NCBI RefSeq assembly: GCF_963678975.1
Contig: NC_089281.1
Span: 10,503,277 to 10,567,276, forward strand
Source: Dysidea avara
Lineage: Eukaryota; Porifera; Demospongiae; Dictyoceratida; Dysideidae
DNA: 64,000 bases
Reading direction: 5' to 3'
The position numbers and the translations under genes are program-made. The notes beneath the pieces are model-generated. The model was not told where the DNA came from. It was given only the letters and a program-made list of their open reading frames with translations, and searched no databases. Below are positions 11,468-24,100 of the stretch, piece after piece (position 1 is the first letter of the stretch; every line of letters starts with the position of its first letter).

Positions 11468-12679
11468 TAGGAGCGGATCTAGGGGGTGGGCTTTGGGGGC
11501 TGAAACCCCCCCTTCAGTTTTAGGCTTTACTTGATCAATATGTTGAGGATTATAATGAAATTTTGTCTTAGCATATTTATATGATCACTAATAATACAAA
11601 TACTCATAAACCCACCTTAGGCCCCTATTTGGTGATTATTAGTTTCTCATCCACCGCCCGCATCCTTCTTAAGCTACCGCATGGAAAGCTATTATTTACT
11701 CTGTGCATGCTCAGAAGAACACGTGATACCAAACTGTTATAAATTTTTGTTGATCAATGCTACAATGCGCTATATATTGCCAGGAGAACTGTTGTTTTCC
11801 TTAGTAATCATGCTCTATGACTTCATCCAAGCAGGCTTTCAGTTGGCTGTCGAAAAACAGTTGGCGATCACGAAAAGTAGAATCAGCTGGTGAAGGAATG
11901 TTTGTAGTAAGAAAGAAAGACAATTTGGACAAGGTCTGTACATCAGTGTGTTAATATTATAAAATAATGGCATAATGGTAATACCCTCCCGCCCGCATCA
12001 TAATAATTAGAAAGGCTGGATGAGAAACTAATAATCACCGAACAGGGGCCTTATAAACATCTTTCCAAGTATTATTAGTGGATTTATGCTAAAGGTTGAC
12101 CGAGGTACAAGATCGAGATACTCTAATAGAACAGTCACCTAACTACTCTAATAGAACATTTAGTGTAAGCATAAAAGTTGGTTCTGTTATGGAATTTTTC
12201 CAAATCTCCCTGCGCCTATAGTGCATTGGTCTGTTTAAAAGGCATGTTCATCTACTTGTGTAGTTATTACCGGTACTGGTATACTTAATTCAGGTACACA
12301 ATTTCCAATGAAATGCTCTCAGATTCAATCTCGTATCATTCAAATTTCAAAATTTTCTAGTTTCAACATTATTCTATCATGCATGCAATTGTGAGAGGGT
12401 GCATCATGTGCTTGGTTATCTGAACCTACCCAAAACCTTTCCATTAGCAAATGCTACAGAGAGCCATGTATATCTAAAGGCAGTATGTAAATATCTACAG
12501 GCAGAAATATACATTTTATGTGGAAATGTCTCCAAATTGCAGTATTTTAGCATCTACTTTTCAAAAATTTCCTGTGGGGGCATGCCCCCAGACCCCCCTA
12601 GTTCCAGCAACACACCTCCATCCAAGAGATTAGTACCTTGAGTTGGCCCCCCCCCTTATAAATCCTAGATCCGCCCCTG
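11468..12679. mobile_element. Non-autonomous element with GGCGGATCTAGG-type ends, containing nested MITE
   Basis: Left end near 11468 reads GAGCGGATCTAGG; right end CCTAGATCCGCCCCTG finishes at 12679. Both are followed inward by C/G-rich runs. Nested inside, about 11620-12050, is a MITE with TTAGTTTCTCATCC ends, of the family in Ku70 intron 3. A minus-strand doubled CTCTATTAGAG motif lies at 12109-12158. No coding sequence. Confidence 0.6.
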
Positions 12680-14042
12680 CTATATGGACACAAATGCATG
12701 AAGCAAGGGGGTGTCACGTAGGTACACACTGTAGGTAGATCTGCGACCGCAGTCAAAGTCTTGATTGGCGAGACCTGTGACTAAGGGCCTTTTTCGATCT
12801 TTGACCGGTGACTTAGTGACGATATTTCAGTACTTTTCGATTGTGAGTTGTAAATTTTACTGTTGACTTGACATGATTTTGGTGGCCTTGACCTTTGACT
12901 TGGACTTTTACCGCAGTCGCAGATCTACCTACAGTGAGTGCTTGCATATGTGTCACCCCCTTGCGAAGTGAACAAGGAGAAATCATCCTGATCACTTGGC
13001 AAACTCCTGTTTAAGTACTCATCAGATGGCTACAGGACCAAGGTTGCCCATGGATTTTTTCTCCTTTTTGCAACATTTCAAACATACTTCAGCCATGACA
13101 AATTAATATTATGTTTCACGGATGCAGTGGGTCAATGTTTTGGCAAACCCAAAATAAACGTAAATCACGTAATCACGTGATCTCTTGAAAAGAGTGCTAA
13201 TATGGCTGTAAGACTCTTTAAAATATTTAACATTGTGCAAGCAATAACAGGTGTAGTTGCAAAGAGGAAGGATATGGAGCTCCATCACTTTATTTCAGAA
13301 GGACTTTATAGCTTTTGCACCTGTCAAGATAGAGATACTCTAATAGAGCAGTCATAACTCTAGTCAGTTGCAACTGAAATGATTTACCTTTTAATTTATT
13401 TTTTGACCTGCCGGGCCACTACTAGAGGGCAAACAATCCGTGAAACATATGATTAATTTGGTATGACCTTTAGGCTGAATGTGTTCTATCAAATTGTTTA
13501 TGGACTAATTGGTATATTCGTTCCTAGCTGCTAACTGTTTTCTCCTCTGTGTCCATGTTTCCATGGTAACAGATAGCATTAAAGGGTCTACAATTATCCC
13601 CACAGCCTGTTTAAAGATGGTCATCGCTGATAGGGATTTATGCTAGCTTGCATATGAAAAGAGAGACTCTGTACTGTTGATCATTATTATTAGGAAGTGG
13701 ATATAGTGCTGGCACCGGTTATGAACGTGAATGACTATTTTACCGGCACTAGTCCATCATTTAACTGGACTATCAAATACACTAGTTATATTGAGACAAG
13801 CTAGGGTTGGCAAACGTACAGTATACCCTGAGTATTCGACTTTAAGGATTCCCCAAGTATTCGACTTTAGGGCATGTGACCAGTATTCTTTCGGTCTTGT
13901 ACTTTAGGGCACGTGACAAGTAGTTAGTTAGGGTTAGGGTCAGGTTCAGCTTCAGCTTTGGTTTCTTTTTCACTTTTGTTATATATAGAAGTAACTTCAG
14001 TTGGACATTTATAAAGTAGAAACTAAGGGAGGTGGGTAACTG
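12680..14042. other. Intergenic repeat debris
   Basis: 12720-12925 is a small inverted repeat: GTAGGTAGATCTGCGACCGC is mirrored by GCGGTCGCAG-type sequence ending in CTACCTAC. 12960-13090 (AGGAGAAA, TCATCAGATGGCTACAGG, ATGGATTTTTTCTCC) resembles the spacer and arm of the foldback at 29.8-30.3 kb. A CTCTATTAGAG copy (minus) lies at 13326-13355. No gene recognised. Confidence 0.4.
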
Positions 14043-14110
14043 CAGCACCAGTGGTAGAGTGGTTATGAGTATGGACTATGAGTACGGAGGCTTGGGTTCA
14101 AACCCCAACT
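14043..14110 (+). repeat. tRNA-derived SINE head (type 1)
   Basis: AGTGGTAGAGTGGTTA resembles a pol III A box and about 30 nt later GGGTTCAAACCCC resembles a B box within an accurate T-arm stem. The rest does not fold into a normal tRNA and an A/T-rich tail follows, so it is read as a SINE head rather than a tRNA gene. Confidence 0.6.
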
Positions 14111-15392
14111 CAGTCACCTTTTTTGCTTTCTTAGGTTTTTTGTCTAAGTTTTTTTTTTAATGCATGTGACTGCTGGCACTACATAACCTGCCTTATTATA
14201 TTGTACAATGAGCCTTATCCGAAATTACATCACAGACATAAAAATGGCTGCTGTAATGTGGGGACGTTCATAAAACTTGTATGGGTGACTATTTTGAATG
14301 GGAATATCTCAGTCAAGATGGAAAATATCGAGCTCTAACCAGCAGGTATGGTTGTAAAATAGCTGAAAGAATAGGAATCTAGCATTTTTTTGAAAATCAA
14401 TTGAAAATCGCTTTTACGCACTGATTGTATTGTCTTATAGACATACCCACTAGTTAGAGTTCAATATCTTCCTTCTTGGCTGAGATATCTCCGTTCAAAA
14501 ATTTCTTCCCATATAGTCGCCCATACAAATTTTACGAACGTCCCCACACTACGGCGGCCATTTTAAATTTGTGATGTAATTTCGGATAAGGTTCATTGTA
14601 TAACCTCATATCAATGAGTGTTCACACAAAAACAGCCAAGTTGTATAAAAGGGTGTGGCCGTCAAAAATCCCGGATGGAAAAGGTTGTGAAATCAAAGGT
14701 GGTGGCCATGAAATGGCTGCAATGATGTGGATGATCAGAACACACAATAGTGTGTCCTGCAGCCAAGTACAGGTAGTGCAGATGCACGACAGTCAAGTGT
14801 GTATTTTATAGGAATCAAGGAAACATTGTTTTCATGCATTCATAGTTCAATAGTGCCTAAACGGAAATTAATCAGCTTTGCTGTGGAAACTCTCTCAGGG
14901 TTCTATTCCAAATTTGAGCTGAATCTGCCCAGATATGTGCCTTCAAAGTTCATCTTATTTTCTTCGTTTTTTTTCTTTCTTAATCTTACATAAATTTTCT
15001 TTTTGCATGCTTTAGAAAATTGCAATAACTTGTGCATGCTTTAGTCGATTGACTTCAAATTTGGAGGGCAGTAAGAGCATAATACAGCATGCAATTTTCA
15101 TACTTATTGAACTGAGAATAATGTAATTATGCGCGATTTTGAAATTTACAGAAACAATTTGTTGTCACGTAATCTGCTTGATGAAATAACTTGAAAATCG
15201 GTCTGTAGATGAAACTATTATCGTAGTGCAAACCTTTTGTGGTTTGAAAGTAACAAAAGGTTTGAAAGTACTGAGAGTATTAGCTGAGGAGGTATAAAGC
15301 AAAACCAAACATGTGAAAAAAGTGCAATCAAGATACTCTAATAGAACAGTCACTGAGAAGTAAAAACGTGCAAAAAATTGTTGGAATAAATT

Positions 15393-15465
15393 TCTCCAGG
15401 GTTCAAACCAGGGACCTCCACACCTATATACCCAAGCCCTTCACTGCTGTCATTTGCTCATCTCA
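15393..15465 (-). repeat. tRNA-derived SINE head (type 2)
   Basis: On the minus strand the order is A-box-like sequence, a variable part, then GGAGGTCCCTGGTTTGAACC, which contains a B-box-like GGTTTGAACC. Two sister copies occur at 18728-18805 (plus) and 56694-56770 (minus), each accompanied by a CTCTATTAGAG motif about 40-60 nt downstream of the head. Confidence 0.6.
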
Positions 15466-15625
15466 CTTACTTTCTACCTTATAAATGAAGGTTCTGGTTT
15501 AGTACACTAGAATGATAACTTGTAGATCTGTCAGTGGAAATTCTAGAACATTCTATATCCGTTGTATTGAATTGCTCAGAAAAATGTGTGTTCTATTATA
15601 GTACTGCGAAATTTATGAAAATAGT

Positions 15626-16840
15626 GTGTTGTGTGGCCAAATACAGCCAGTATGGGCGGGTGACATACTCACCAGAAAACGCCGTTTTCATGTATCTGTT
15701 GCAGCTCTTGCAGGCATTACCCTTCGATATGTAACAGCTAATAATGAGGATGGAGCTTGTGTAGACATTTCTGCTTCAGGATTCTGGGGAGGTAAACATC
15801 AGAAGACATTTTTTGGTGTCAAATGCTGTTAATAATGCACCTTCATATGTGACCTAATTTTAGAAAACCGTCGATATACGCACAATTTTCAAAGTGCATT
15901 TTATTTGTTCTTTGTTTTCTTCAGGGACAGAGGAATGGACTAGCTAAGTTTCAGCTTCATAAGTTAAGCAGCATTGGAAATACAGTACTAGACAGCCGGA
16001 CAAACAAATAAATTGATAAGTACAGAACCTATTGAGAAAAGAATCTACAGGCGCATACATAAACCATCATAATTTACTGATAAAACAGCGTACGGAATTG
16101 AAACTTTGCTCATTGTGTTTGCCATGAATTTGTGCATCCACCAAGGTATAGTTTTTGTCCCAGGCATTCTTCTATGTTCGAGAAGGAAGGCAAATTCATT
16201 GAAAAACGATTGTCGGTAAATTCTTTCGTCACCGCAATGTAAACAAATGCCTCTAACTTTGAACTCCTTTCGTGTATGGAGATGAAACAAAGATTTTTGT
16301 ACTGCCTATGAAACAAAGATTTTTGTACTGCCTATGAAACAAAGATTTTTGTACTCCCTATGAACAGGCGAACACGATGATGCCCAGGATGTATCCATTG
16401 GAGGCTTAATTCGCCCACCAGTGAGGCGATAGAAACATGCATAATTTTTTTTCTGGAGCTTGCATTTTTTACTCATAGTTTTTAAGTACTGTTGTGTGTA
16501 TATCGACGGTTTTCCAAAATTCGGTCACATATCGTGGTACCCAATTATCTTCACTTAATTGACGTTTTGAATGTGAGAAACAATGGAAGTATGAACTATG
16601 TATTAGGGAAACTGAGATGGGTTCTTTTACCTCACTTGTTTTTTCAAGATTAAGGGGTGGTATGGGTCATGCTACTGTGGCTGTATTTTACAGAAAACAT
16701 GCTTTCCTTGTCTCTCTTCAGAAGGAGTTGTCATATAGTTCTGTGATGTCATGACTACATTGCAGAATTTTGTTACGCTCCACTGTTATGTCTTTGAGAG
16801 GAGCTAGATCACATCAGGGCTGTCCACTTTCACTAGGAGC
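15626..16840 (+). mobile_element. Degenerate non-LTR retrotransposon, C-terminal fragment
   Basis: ANNEDGACVDISASGFWGGK (about 15737-15796) matches the corresponding AN-EDGARLDIS-GFWGG of the better-preserved copy on the minus strand at 51.4-52.8 kb. Further downstream, at about 16650-16820, LRGGMGHATVAVFYRK and, after frame changes, LRGARSHQG match its GGMGHEATVFYKR and IRGVRSSQGH. The intervening part is replaced by unrelated sequence (about 15835-16540). A dead copy; its neighbourhood is duplicated around 56.4-57.8 kb. Confidence 0.7.
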
Positions 16841-17233
16841 ACTTGACCTTGCACTAACTGAGGGTCAGGTGGCTCCAGCTCATTGGTTGAAAATTTAGAA
16901 AAAAATCTGATATTAGCACCTTTAGTGCTAGGGGTGGTGGCAAGGGGTGCTGCTAACCCCGGGAATAATAATAATTAAAAAGAAGTTCTTCTATCTGTAG
17001 CTCTATAGTGCTTGAACAGTATAATTATCCATTTCTGCTGTGGAAGCTTCCTCAGGGTAGGGAATCTCCCATTCCTCAAATCTGCCCAGCTATCATTAGC
17101 CTGCAAAATTCGTCTTATTTCAGTTCTTCATATAGCCATGCAGTCTTCGACGATTCCTGTAGTAAAGGGAAAGAGTTAAAAGGAATTATCAAGGCGTGGC
17201 TTTGGAACTTGCAATTACCAAAAGAGGTGATAT
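16841..17233 (+). repeat. Unit shared with 57361-57690
   Basis: From GGTGGTGGCAAGGGGTGCTG (about 16925) to AAAGGAATTATCAAG (about 17180) the sequence repeats with modest divergence at 57361-57650. It is the tail of the larger duplicated unit beginning near 15150 here and near 56440 in the other copy. The 98-residue ORF at 17008 lies inside it and shows no family features. Confidence 0.6.
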
Positions 17234-17480
17234 CTGCACAAAGAAACAGCCAAGCTGTGAAAAAAGGTGTAGTCTTAAAAAGCCTGGGTGTAAAAAAGTT
17301 GTGAAATCAAAGCTGGCAGCCAACAAATGGCTGCAATGATGTTAATGCTAATAGTGGTTGTGTGCATTGTTAAAGTTTATTAGTATTAACACCATTTGCT
17401 GGCCGCCACCTTTCATTCTTCCACCTAGGCTTTTTGAAGGCCACATCCTTTTTATACAGCATGGCTGTTTTTACGTGGAT
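17234..17480. mobile_element. Foldback MITE with AAACAGCCAAGCTGT arms
   Basis: Left arm ACAGCCAAGCTGT, AAAGCCTGGGTG, GTTGTGAAATCAAAG; right arm is its reverse complement (CACCTAGGCTTTTTG, ACAGCATGGCTGTTTTT). Sister copies: 30458-30702, 57698-57905, and a single left arm at 14618-14725. Non-coding. Confidence 0.7.
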
Positions 17481-17669
17481 TTCACTTTTAAATTTTAAAT
17501 ATATACCCAAAGACAACCATAAACTGGCTTTGAGGTTTGTGTTTATACAAATCATTGTTCTTCTTATCTAAAGACGAAGATGATACAGTATAAGACAAAC
17601 TAGTGCTCTATACCAATACAGAAAAATACTTACTGATCCGATACCAAAGCCAATTTATACTGATATAAT

Positions 17670-18190
17670 CAGTGTTGGGCAAGTTACTTTTTATTAAAAA
17701 GGTAACTAGTTACATATTACATATTACTTGCAACTGAACTATTTAGTTACAGTTACATATTACCCATAAAATAAAGTAGCTATAATAATATTACATATTA
17801 TATTACTTTGTGTCCACAGCTTTAAGCTGTCACGTGTGAAACTACCACCTTATCACATGACATGATTGTGTTGTTGTACAATGTGCAAATCTTGGTTATA
17901 AGTAAGAAGCTGGTGAATAAGCTTCATTCAGTAGGCTTCATTACTTCGTTGTGGCTAGGCGTTACTCAGTGGATTACTAACAAGATTAGTAACTTCGTTA
18001 CTTGTAGTAATAATATTATGTAATATTAGATTCGTTACAGTATAGGTAACCCGTTACATTTGTAAGTAAAGTAACTTGAGTTATATTACCTGTTTTTACA
18101 ACGTATTTCGTTATAATTATTACTTAGTTACCACAAAAGTAATAATATTACGTAACGCGCTACATAAGTAACGCGTTACTCCCAACACTG
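17670..18190. mobile_element. hAT-type MITE with 8-bp target duplication
   Basis: Ends CAGTGTTGGGCAAGTTAC and, reversed, CAGTGTTGGGAGTAACGCG. Flanked on both sides by the exact 8-mer GATATAAT (17662-17669 and 18191-18198). The pre-insertion version of the site survives near 30880-30915, where the same flanks (ACTGATGATATTATT and TATAATTTTGTGCTTG) are uninterrupted by the element. 521 bp, rich in GTTAC/GTAAC, no ORF. Confidence 0.9.
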
Positions 18191-18727
18191 GATATAATTT
18201 TGTGCTTGTTTGTTCATGGCTATACAAAGTTGTAATATATATGTAGTGCCTGTATTTATTTGCAATAGTGTTTTAAATTCCTTCCAAATTAGGTATCTAT
18301 TAAGATTTTGCTGTGACTGTTCTATTAGAGTCTCAACCTTTCATGTAAAATGTGATAAGTTGTAGTTGCTCAATTTTTACAAAGTAAATCCTGCACCTTT
18401 TATGCTAGAATACAATTTGCTGCCAAGTTTTATTAGCATAGCACTTATTATGATGATTATGATGATGACAATTGGCACAAGTAGGACTTAATAGTAGTGT
18501 ACTATCCCGCTGATCTGTACCAAAATGGCTATAGTATTGGCTTTGATTCAATGGAATTACTAGAGAAGTTGTAATAGTATTATTGTATTACAGAGTTTAT
18601 TACACAATTTTTTGTTCTATAACTATCTAGATTTTCCATTGGTAGATCTATGAAATTATGAATTTTTACTATTGAGTAGATTTTAGCTAGAATTTTCATT
18701 TATAAAGTAGAAATTAACTTAAGTGAG

Positions 18728-18805
18728 GTTATCAGCTGTGATAGCAGTGGTTAAGGATTTGGGTGTTCAGTATGGAGGTCCCTGGTTCAAACGTTGGTAA
18801 GTTTT
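18728..18805 (+). repeat. tRNA-derived SINE head (type 2)
   Basis: GATAGCAGTGGTTAAGGATT is A-box-like and GGTCCCTGGTTCAAACG carries the B box, about 40 nt apart. A CTCTATTAGAG-type motif follows at 18841-18866. Same family as the minus-strand copies at 15.4 and 56.7 kb. Confidence 0.6.
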
Positions 18806-18866
18806 TTCGACATTTTTCATGTACCTTTTTACCCCACAATGACTGTTCTATTAGAGTATTTCGACC

Positions 18867-20599
18867 CCATGATTTACAGTTGTTTGGTTTTTGCTTTGTA
18901 ACTCTAATGTGATTTCTTTTAAGGTTTAAGCTATGATGGTTAACCTATTTACATACCGATTTTTAAGTTGTTCCCATAAGCTATAGGTGTGACAAGTCGA
19001 CCTTTTTTAATGGAAATAATTGTCCATAGCTCTATGATTATTAATCAGATTTGCACCAAACTTGGTATATGATTGTGTTATTAAAAGTGTACCAAAGCTC
19101 AAGAAAGTCGAGCTATGCATTACTATTTTATTGTAAAGTGTGTGAAAATAATACTAGATGAATTAAAAATTGGAAATTTTAAAATAGTAGGGATTGCTGA
19201 AAAAAAGCCACGAAACAAGAAGGGATCGCTGGGGTGGTAATATAAACCGCAAATCCCTATTTTGACTCTCTGTCATAAATCTTTACTTACATGCTCTGTC
19301 ATCTTGACATAAAGTAGAAACAGTAGGACCCTAAACTGAACCTTATACATTTACAGGATTAGAACAGCCTTCCCCCAAAAATGACCTGCTGCGTACGATG
19401 TGATAAAAAGGATTGAATCCGTAGTAGAATGAAGTTCCTAATACCATAATGTTTGAGCTTTAATGATTACATGACCCTTTAAAAATTGCATGACGCATGC
19501 ATAGTTTTAAAACACAAGATGTAAACTTTTTTTATTTTACAAGTAACTATCTTGTATAGGCTGGAAATACCCATAGTAACATTCCAGGTGAGTTGAAACT
19601 GACATCCTTTACTACTGCATCTGTTCCCATGAAGGAGTGCATTTGAAGTGTATTAAAGCAATGCATGCATGCTTCACACACTTTTTGAAGTGTCTTGTAA
19701 CCAACTGTGATATTCAAACAATCCACTATTAATACAAGATCACAGATACAAATAAAAATACATATCATAGGAAGCTAAGATTTTTCTACCACAGAGGTTT
19801 AAAATTTCTGTTGTCACTTATGCAAACAAATTTTAAATTAAGTAAGCAGTAATCGTCATAGATAATAGCATTCTTTGCTTTAGTTCCCATTCAATTTTCA
19901 GTGCCTTTCATACTTAATTGTATAGCTTTCAATTTACACAAGAAGCTATATCACCATAAGATGCCTAAGTTCTGCTCTTATATACATGCGAGGGACACGT
20001 GTGCAGATTATGAACCACTTAAAATGGAGATGTAAAAGCAGCCTATGTGGTGATATTCTCTTCCTTGTAAATATTAAAGCTGAAGATCCTTCATACTACT
20101 ATCACGTGCACCTTGTAGAAAGTGTGTACTCCTATACAGTATTGAGTTGGGACAGTCTATGTACAGTGTATATATCAAGATTGCCATACAGAATGTGTGA
20201 ACATCTCTGCTGGAAGTGAAAACTTTGGTTAAAAATTATTAGCAAATTGCAGTGTACATAATAAGAACCTGCCAATTATATGGTAAGATTTGATGTCAAG
20301 GGTAGTGTGTTACATCATATTCACAACTATATACTGAGTGCTATGGCTAATGTTATTGTTATAGCCTCTTTATGTAAGTAGTTGCTTAGCTTTAATAAGA
20401 TGGCAAACCAATGATTGTAATATCTAACAGTGCAACAAAGCAAGCGCTTGGTTGAAGGCATAGTCATCCAGTAGTAATTATGTTAAGTCAAAACAAAATG
20501 AAATTCTGCAAAAGCACATTGGAAGAACTTTGGGTTGCTCTGAATGCACATTTGAAAATACAAATCAGTTACATGTAATAGTTAAGTACCATATCATGC
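18867..20599. other. Intergenic repeats, no gene seen
   Basis: 18950-19110 is the reverse complement of the 56310-56470 region (TAAGTTGTTCCCATAAG, TGTGACAAGTCGACC, TGCACCAAACTTGGTA), part of the composite repeat family. The rest has no recognisable gene; the 77-residue ORF at 19986 is not recognised. Upstream exons of the NLR gene could be hidden here. Confidence 0.35.
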
Positions 20600-21030
20600 A
20601 CTTTTAACTTTCTGTAGTTGTTGCAAGTAACTCTTTATCTTGTATGCATAGTTAGAGTGCATGGGCAATATGCTTGGGCAATATTGCCCAGTACAATTCT
20701 AGTACGCCTGAGCAATATCTTCGTTATCATCCTTGTACTAGGATACAACTGTAACCTATTCATATTAAACCGTTTGGCACAAAGGATTGTGAGAGCATTC
20801 ATCATACTTTTAACTTCTACATACAGTTATGGCAAGTGACACTTTATTTTGTATGCATAGTTAGAGCACATGGGTGACATGTTTGGGCAATATTTCCCAG
20901 TACGATATAAGATATTGCCCAGTGTGCTTGGGCAATATCTTAGTTGTCACCCTTGTACTAGGATACAACTATAACCTACTGGCTATTGTGTTAATGATAT
21001 TAAAATGTATGTCACAGAACATTGTGACCT
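20600..21030 (+). repeat. Tandem pair of about 215-bp diverged repeats
   Basis: TTGTATGCATAGTTAGAG at 20640 recurs at 20849; TGCTTGGGCAATAT recurs in both copies and CTTGTACTAGGATACAACT at 20732 recurs at 20953. Each unit includes inverted GGGCAATAT/ATATTGCCC, so each can form a hairpin. The pair lies just upstream of the Death-domain exon. Confidence 0.75.
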
Positions 21031-21174
21031 GTGAGGGAGCATCATTGCATTTCAGTGTTCAGTGTTAAATAAAATAAAATGTGTTTGTGAAACTACAAGT
21101 CTTTTAGATATCTAGATTCCTTGTTAATTTATTATAGCTAGTATACATAAAGTACATACATGCATTTTTTGTAG

Positions 21175-24100
21175 GAAACAGCATTCCTAATGAACGAGAT
21201 GTTAACAATAATATTGTTCCAAACTGTGCCTCAAGGTGGAGAGAGTTAGGAGTAGTTCTAGGTTTGACATCATCACAACTTGACATAATCAGTGTTGACC
21301 ACCCTAACAGTTGTGAAGAGAGATGTAGGGTGATGTTAAGAAAATGGCTGCGTTTGGATCCTTCAGCCACTTGGAATAAATTGGCTGATGCTGTAAGCAC
21401 CACCCATTCCTTGACTAATAGTGCTACAGAAGGTAGGTGTGTGAAATATATTATATGTATATGTAGAGGAGCACTATTGTCCATAGCTCCCTGCATTTTG
21501 TCATCATATAATTTATCTAGAAACTAATTAAAAGATATTTCAGGAATGTCTGTCATTTTACTGTGTACACTAGACTTTGTTTTGAAATATTGTGGCACTG
21601 ATGTTGCTCTACATGATATACATATTGTTGTTATTCTACCCATGTATTAAGTATACATTGCTTATTCTGTTGAGGAGCATAATGTGAGTTGTTGTCATTA
21701 CGCATATGTTTTATCCCAAGTGTTGTTAACATATGGGTATTTGATCTAGATATATCTTCAATTAATGCAGCAGTTTATGCATAACAGGATAGTAAAACAA
21801 ATTTAAATGTTGCTTTAGTTCCTGAGTATACACTGCACACTTTTATCCTACACTATACCCATTCTGTAAAATCCTAAATTTTCAGCTTTGGTCCAGCATG
21901 CATGGTAGCTACAGCGATGGGGTATAGGGACATGCTTCCTCATGGAGAATTCATGGCAAGATTGAGTCCAAAGGCACAATAATCACAATAGCAGGAAACA
22001 AGGTATCTAACTACTCTTTTAGAATATTTGAATGCTCTATTAAGGTATCTCAATGTTTTTACATAGATTATAACAGCAGCATGTAGCACTGTAGGTTGAG
22101 AAAGTTTCTAATAGTCACAAAGTTACATTTGAGGTAGCCTATTCAATGTCATTGCAGCTTGTATTGCACTATCATGTCTATGAAATGCATAGCAAAATTG
22201 TGTAACAAAATTTTGCGATAAAGATACTTTGTAGTCTTAGATTATAGTGGTATTCAAATATGAACAAGAGCAGAGGCAGTACCATGCACTGGTCTGGTTA
22301 ACCTGACCACTTTGTGAGACTTAATTGGTGTGTTGATTTATACCGCACATCCAGAAATGTTTGTGGGAAATGTGTTTTTGTGGTTGGTACACTGTAGTTA
22401 CCCACCATTTGGGTACTTCATTTAGTGTCTGTTGAATGATAGCTACGTTTGCAGGAGAGGGAGGGAGGCAGGGGAAGAGGGGAGGGAAGGAGGGGAGAGA
22501 TGCTATTATGTGTCTTAAATTTTTATAGTCAGTCTAACTGTGAAATTGCATGTGAAACAAAATTATGCTGAAATTTAAATTGGAATGCTAGTTGTAGGTG
22601 TTGAATAGCAATCTAAACTATGTCATTATTGTGTGACACACAGTGTAACTGGTTTTTTTATGTTCTATAGTGACAACAGTCTCCCTGTTGTCCTGTCATG
22701 TGAAAGGAGTCTACATACAAACAAGGTTTGATATTGGGGAGGATACTTGGCCTCCTGAACAACCTAAAGATTTTACTCCAGTAGTGTTAATGTACTACGA
22801 AGAACAGCCTACATTAGAACATGCTACAGCAATTACTGAAGCACTTCACACTGGGGATATTACTCATGTCATATCTGTTGATAATGGTCAACTACTTCCA
22901 CAACCTTTCGCAGTGGATAATTATCACGTTTTGAGAGAGATCCATAAAACTAGCAAAGTAACAAGAAATGTGGCTGATATTTTGGTGTCCCTGGAACTGA
23001 GTAGTAGCGGACCACCAACAATCTTAATCGAAGGTGCACCTGGTATTGGTAAGTCAATTCTTATGAAAAACATTGCATATAACTGGGCTAAAGGAGAAAT
23101 GTTAGTTCAATATGAACTCCTATTGTTGGTCTGTCTCAGGGACCCCAGAATTCATACATTATCTTCCATTGAAGAGCTACTCCAATCTTTTTATGAATAC
23201 AGGACAGATGCCACTTCCCTGACAGCTTGTGCTAAAATTATTTGTCAAGATAATGGAAAATCCCTTGTTTTACTTTTGGATGGTTATGATGAACTGCCTG
23301 AGGATTTGAGAAAAAATAGTTTAATAGCTAGTATACTAAATCGTCAGGTATTACCAGAATGTGGTTTGATTGTGTCCTCTCGTCCTCATGCCTCTCTTGA
23401 TCTTCACAATAAGGCAACTCATCAGATTGTTATTCTTGGCTTCACTGAAAAGGAACAAGAGCACTTCATTCGGCAATCACTGAATAACCAGCCTCACAAA
23501 ATATCCCAACTCATCAAGCATCTCCAGCAACATATGATGATCAGCAGCCTATGTTTCACACCATTTTATATGACTGTGCTACTCTTTCTTTACAAGCAAG
23601 GAGTTCTTTTGCCAAGCAATACTACAGAATTGTACAGCCTTTTTATTTGTATTACTATCTGCCAAAATCTTGCCAAATATGGTATCACCATGACACAAAC
23701 TGTCACAGATCTTTGTGATTTTCCAGACCCTTGTGACAAAATTATTGAACAATTGTCTAAACTTTCCCTACATGCATTGAACAACAACCAACTTATTTTC
23801 ACTTCTGAACAAATTAAAGCTTTCTGCCCACAAATTCAAGACACACCAGCAACAATTAATGGCTTTGGACTTTTGCAAGTTGTGGATCATGTTGGCATTT
23901 TTCAAAAAATAAGAACTTTTAATTTCATTCACTTTTCAGTACAAGAATTTCTTGCTGCTTATCGTGTTGCTCATCTTCCACCACAGGAGGAGCTCTGTGT
24001 CCTTGAGGAGTATTTCTGGAGTGGTATTCATTATAATATGTTCAATATTTACATTGCACTTACTAAAGGACAAAGTCTTCCATTTAAAAAGTTTCTTTGC

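Noticed and set aside
14043..14110. Functional tRNA gene
   Set aside because: A- and B-box-like sequences are present, but acceptor and anticodon stems do not form; better read as a SINE head.
22670..22672. GTG as the start codon of the NACHT protein
   Set aside because: It straddles a splice acceptor (CTATAG at 22665-22670); the frame joins the Death-domain exon in phase 1.
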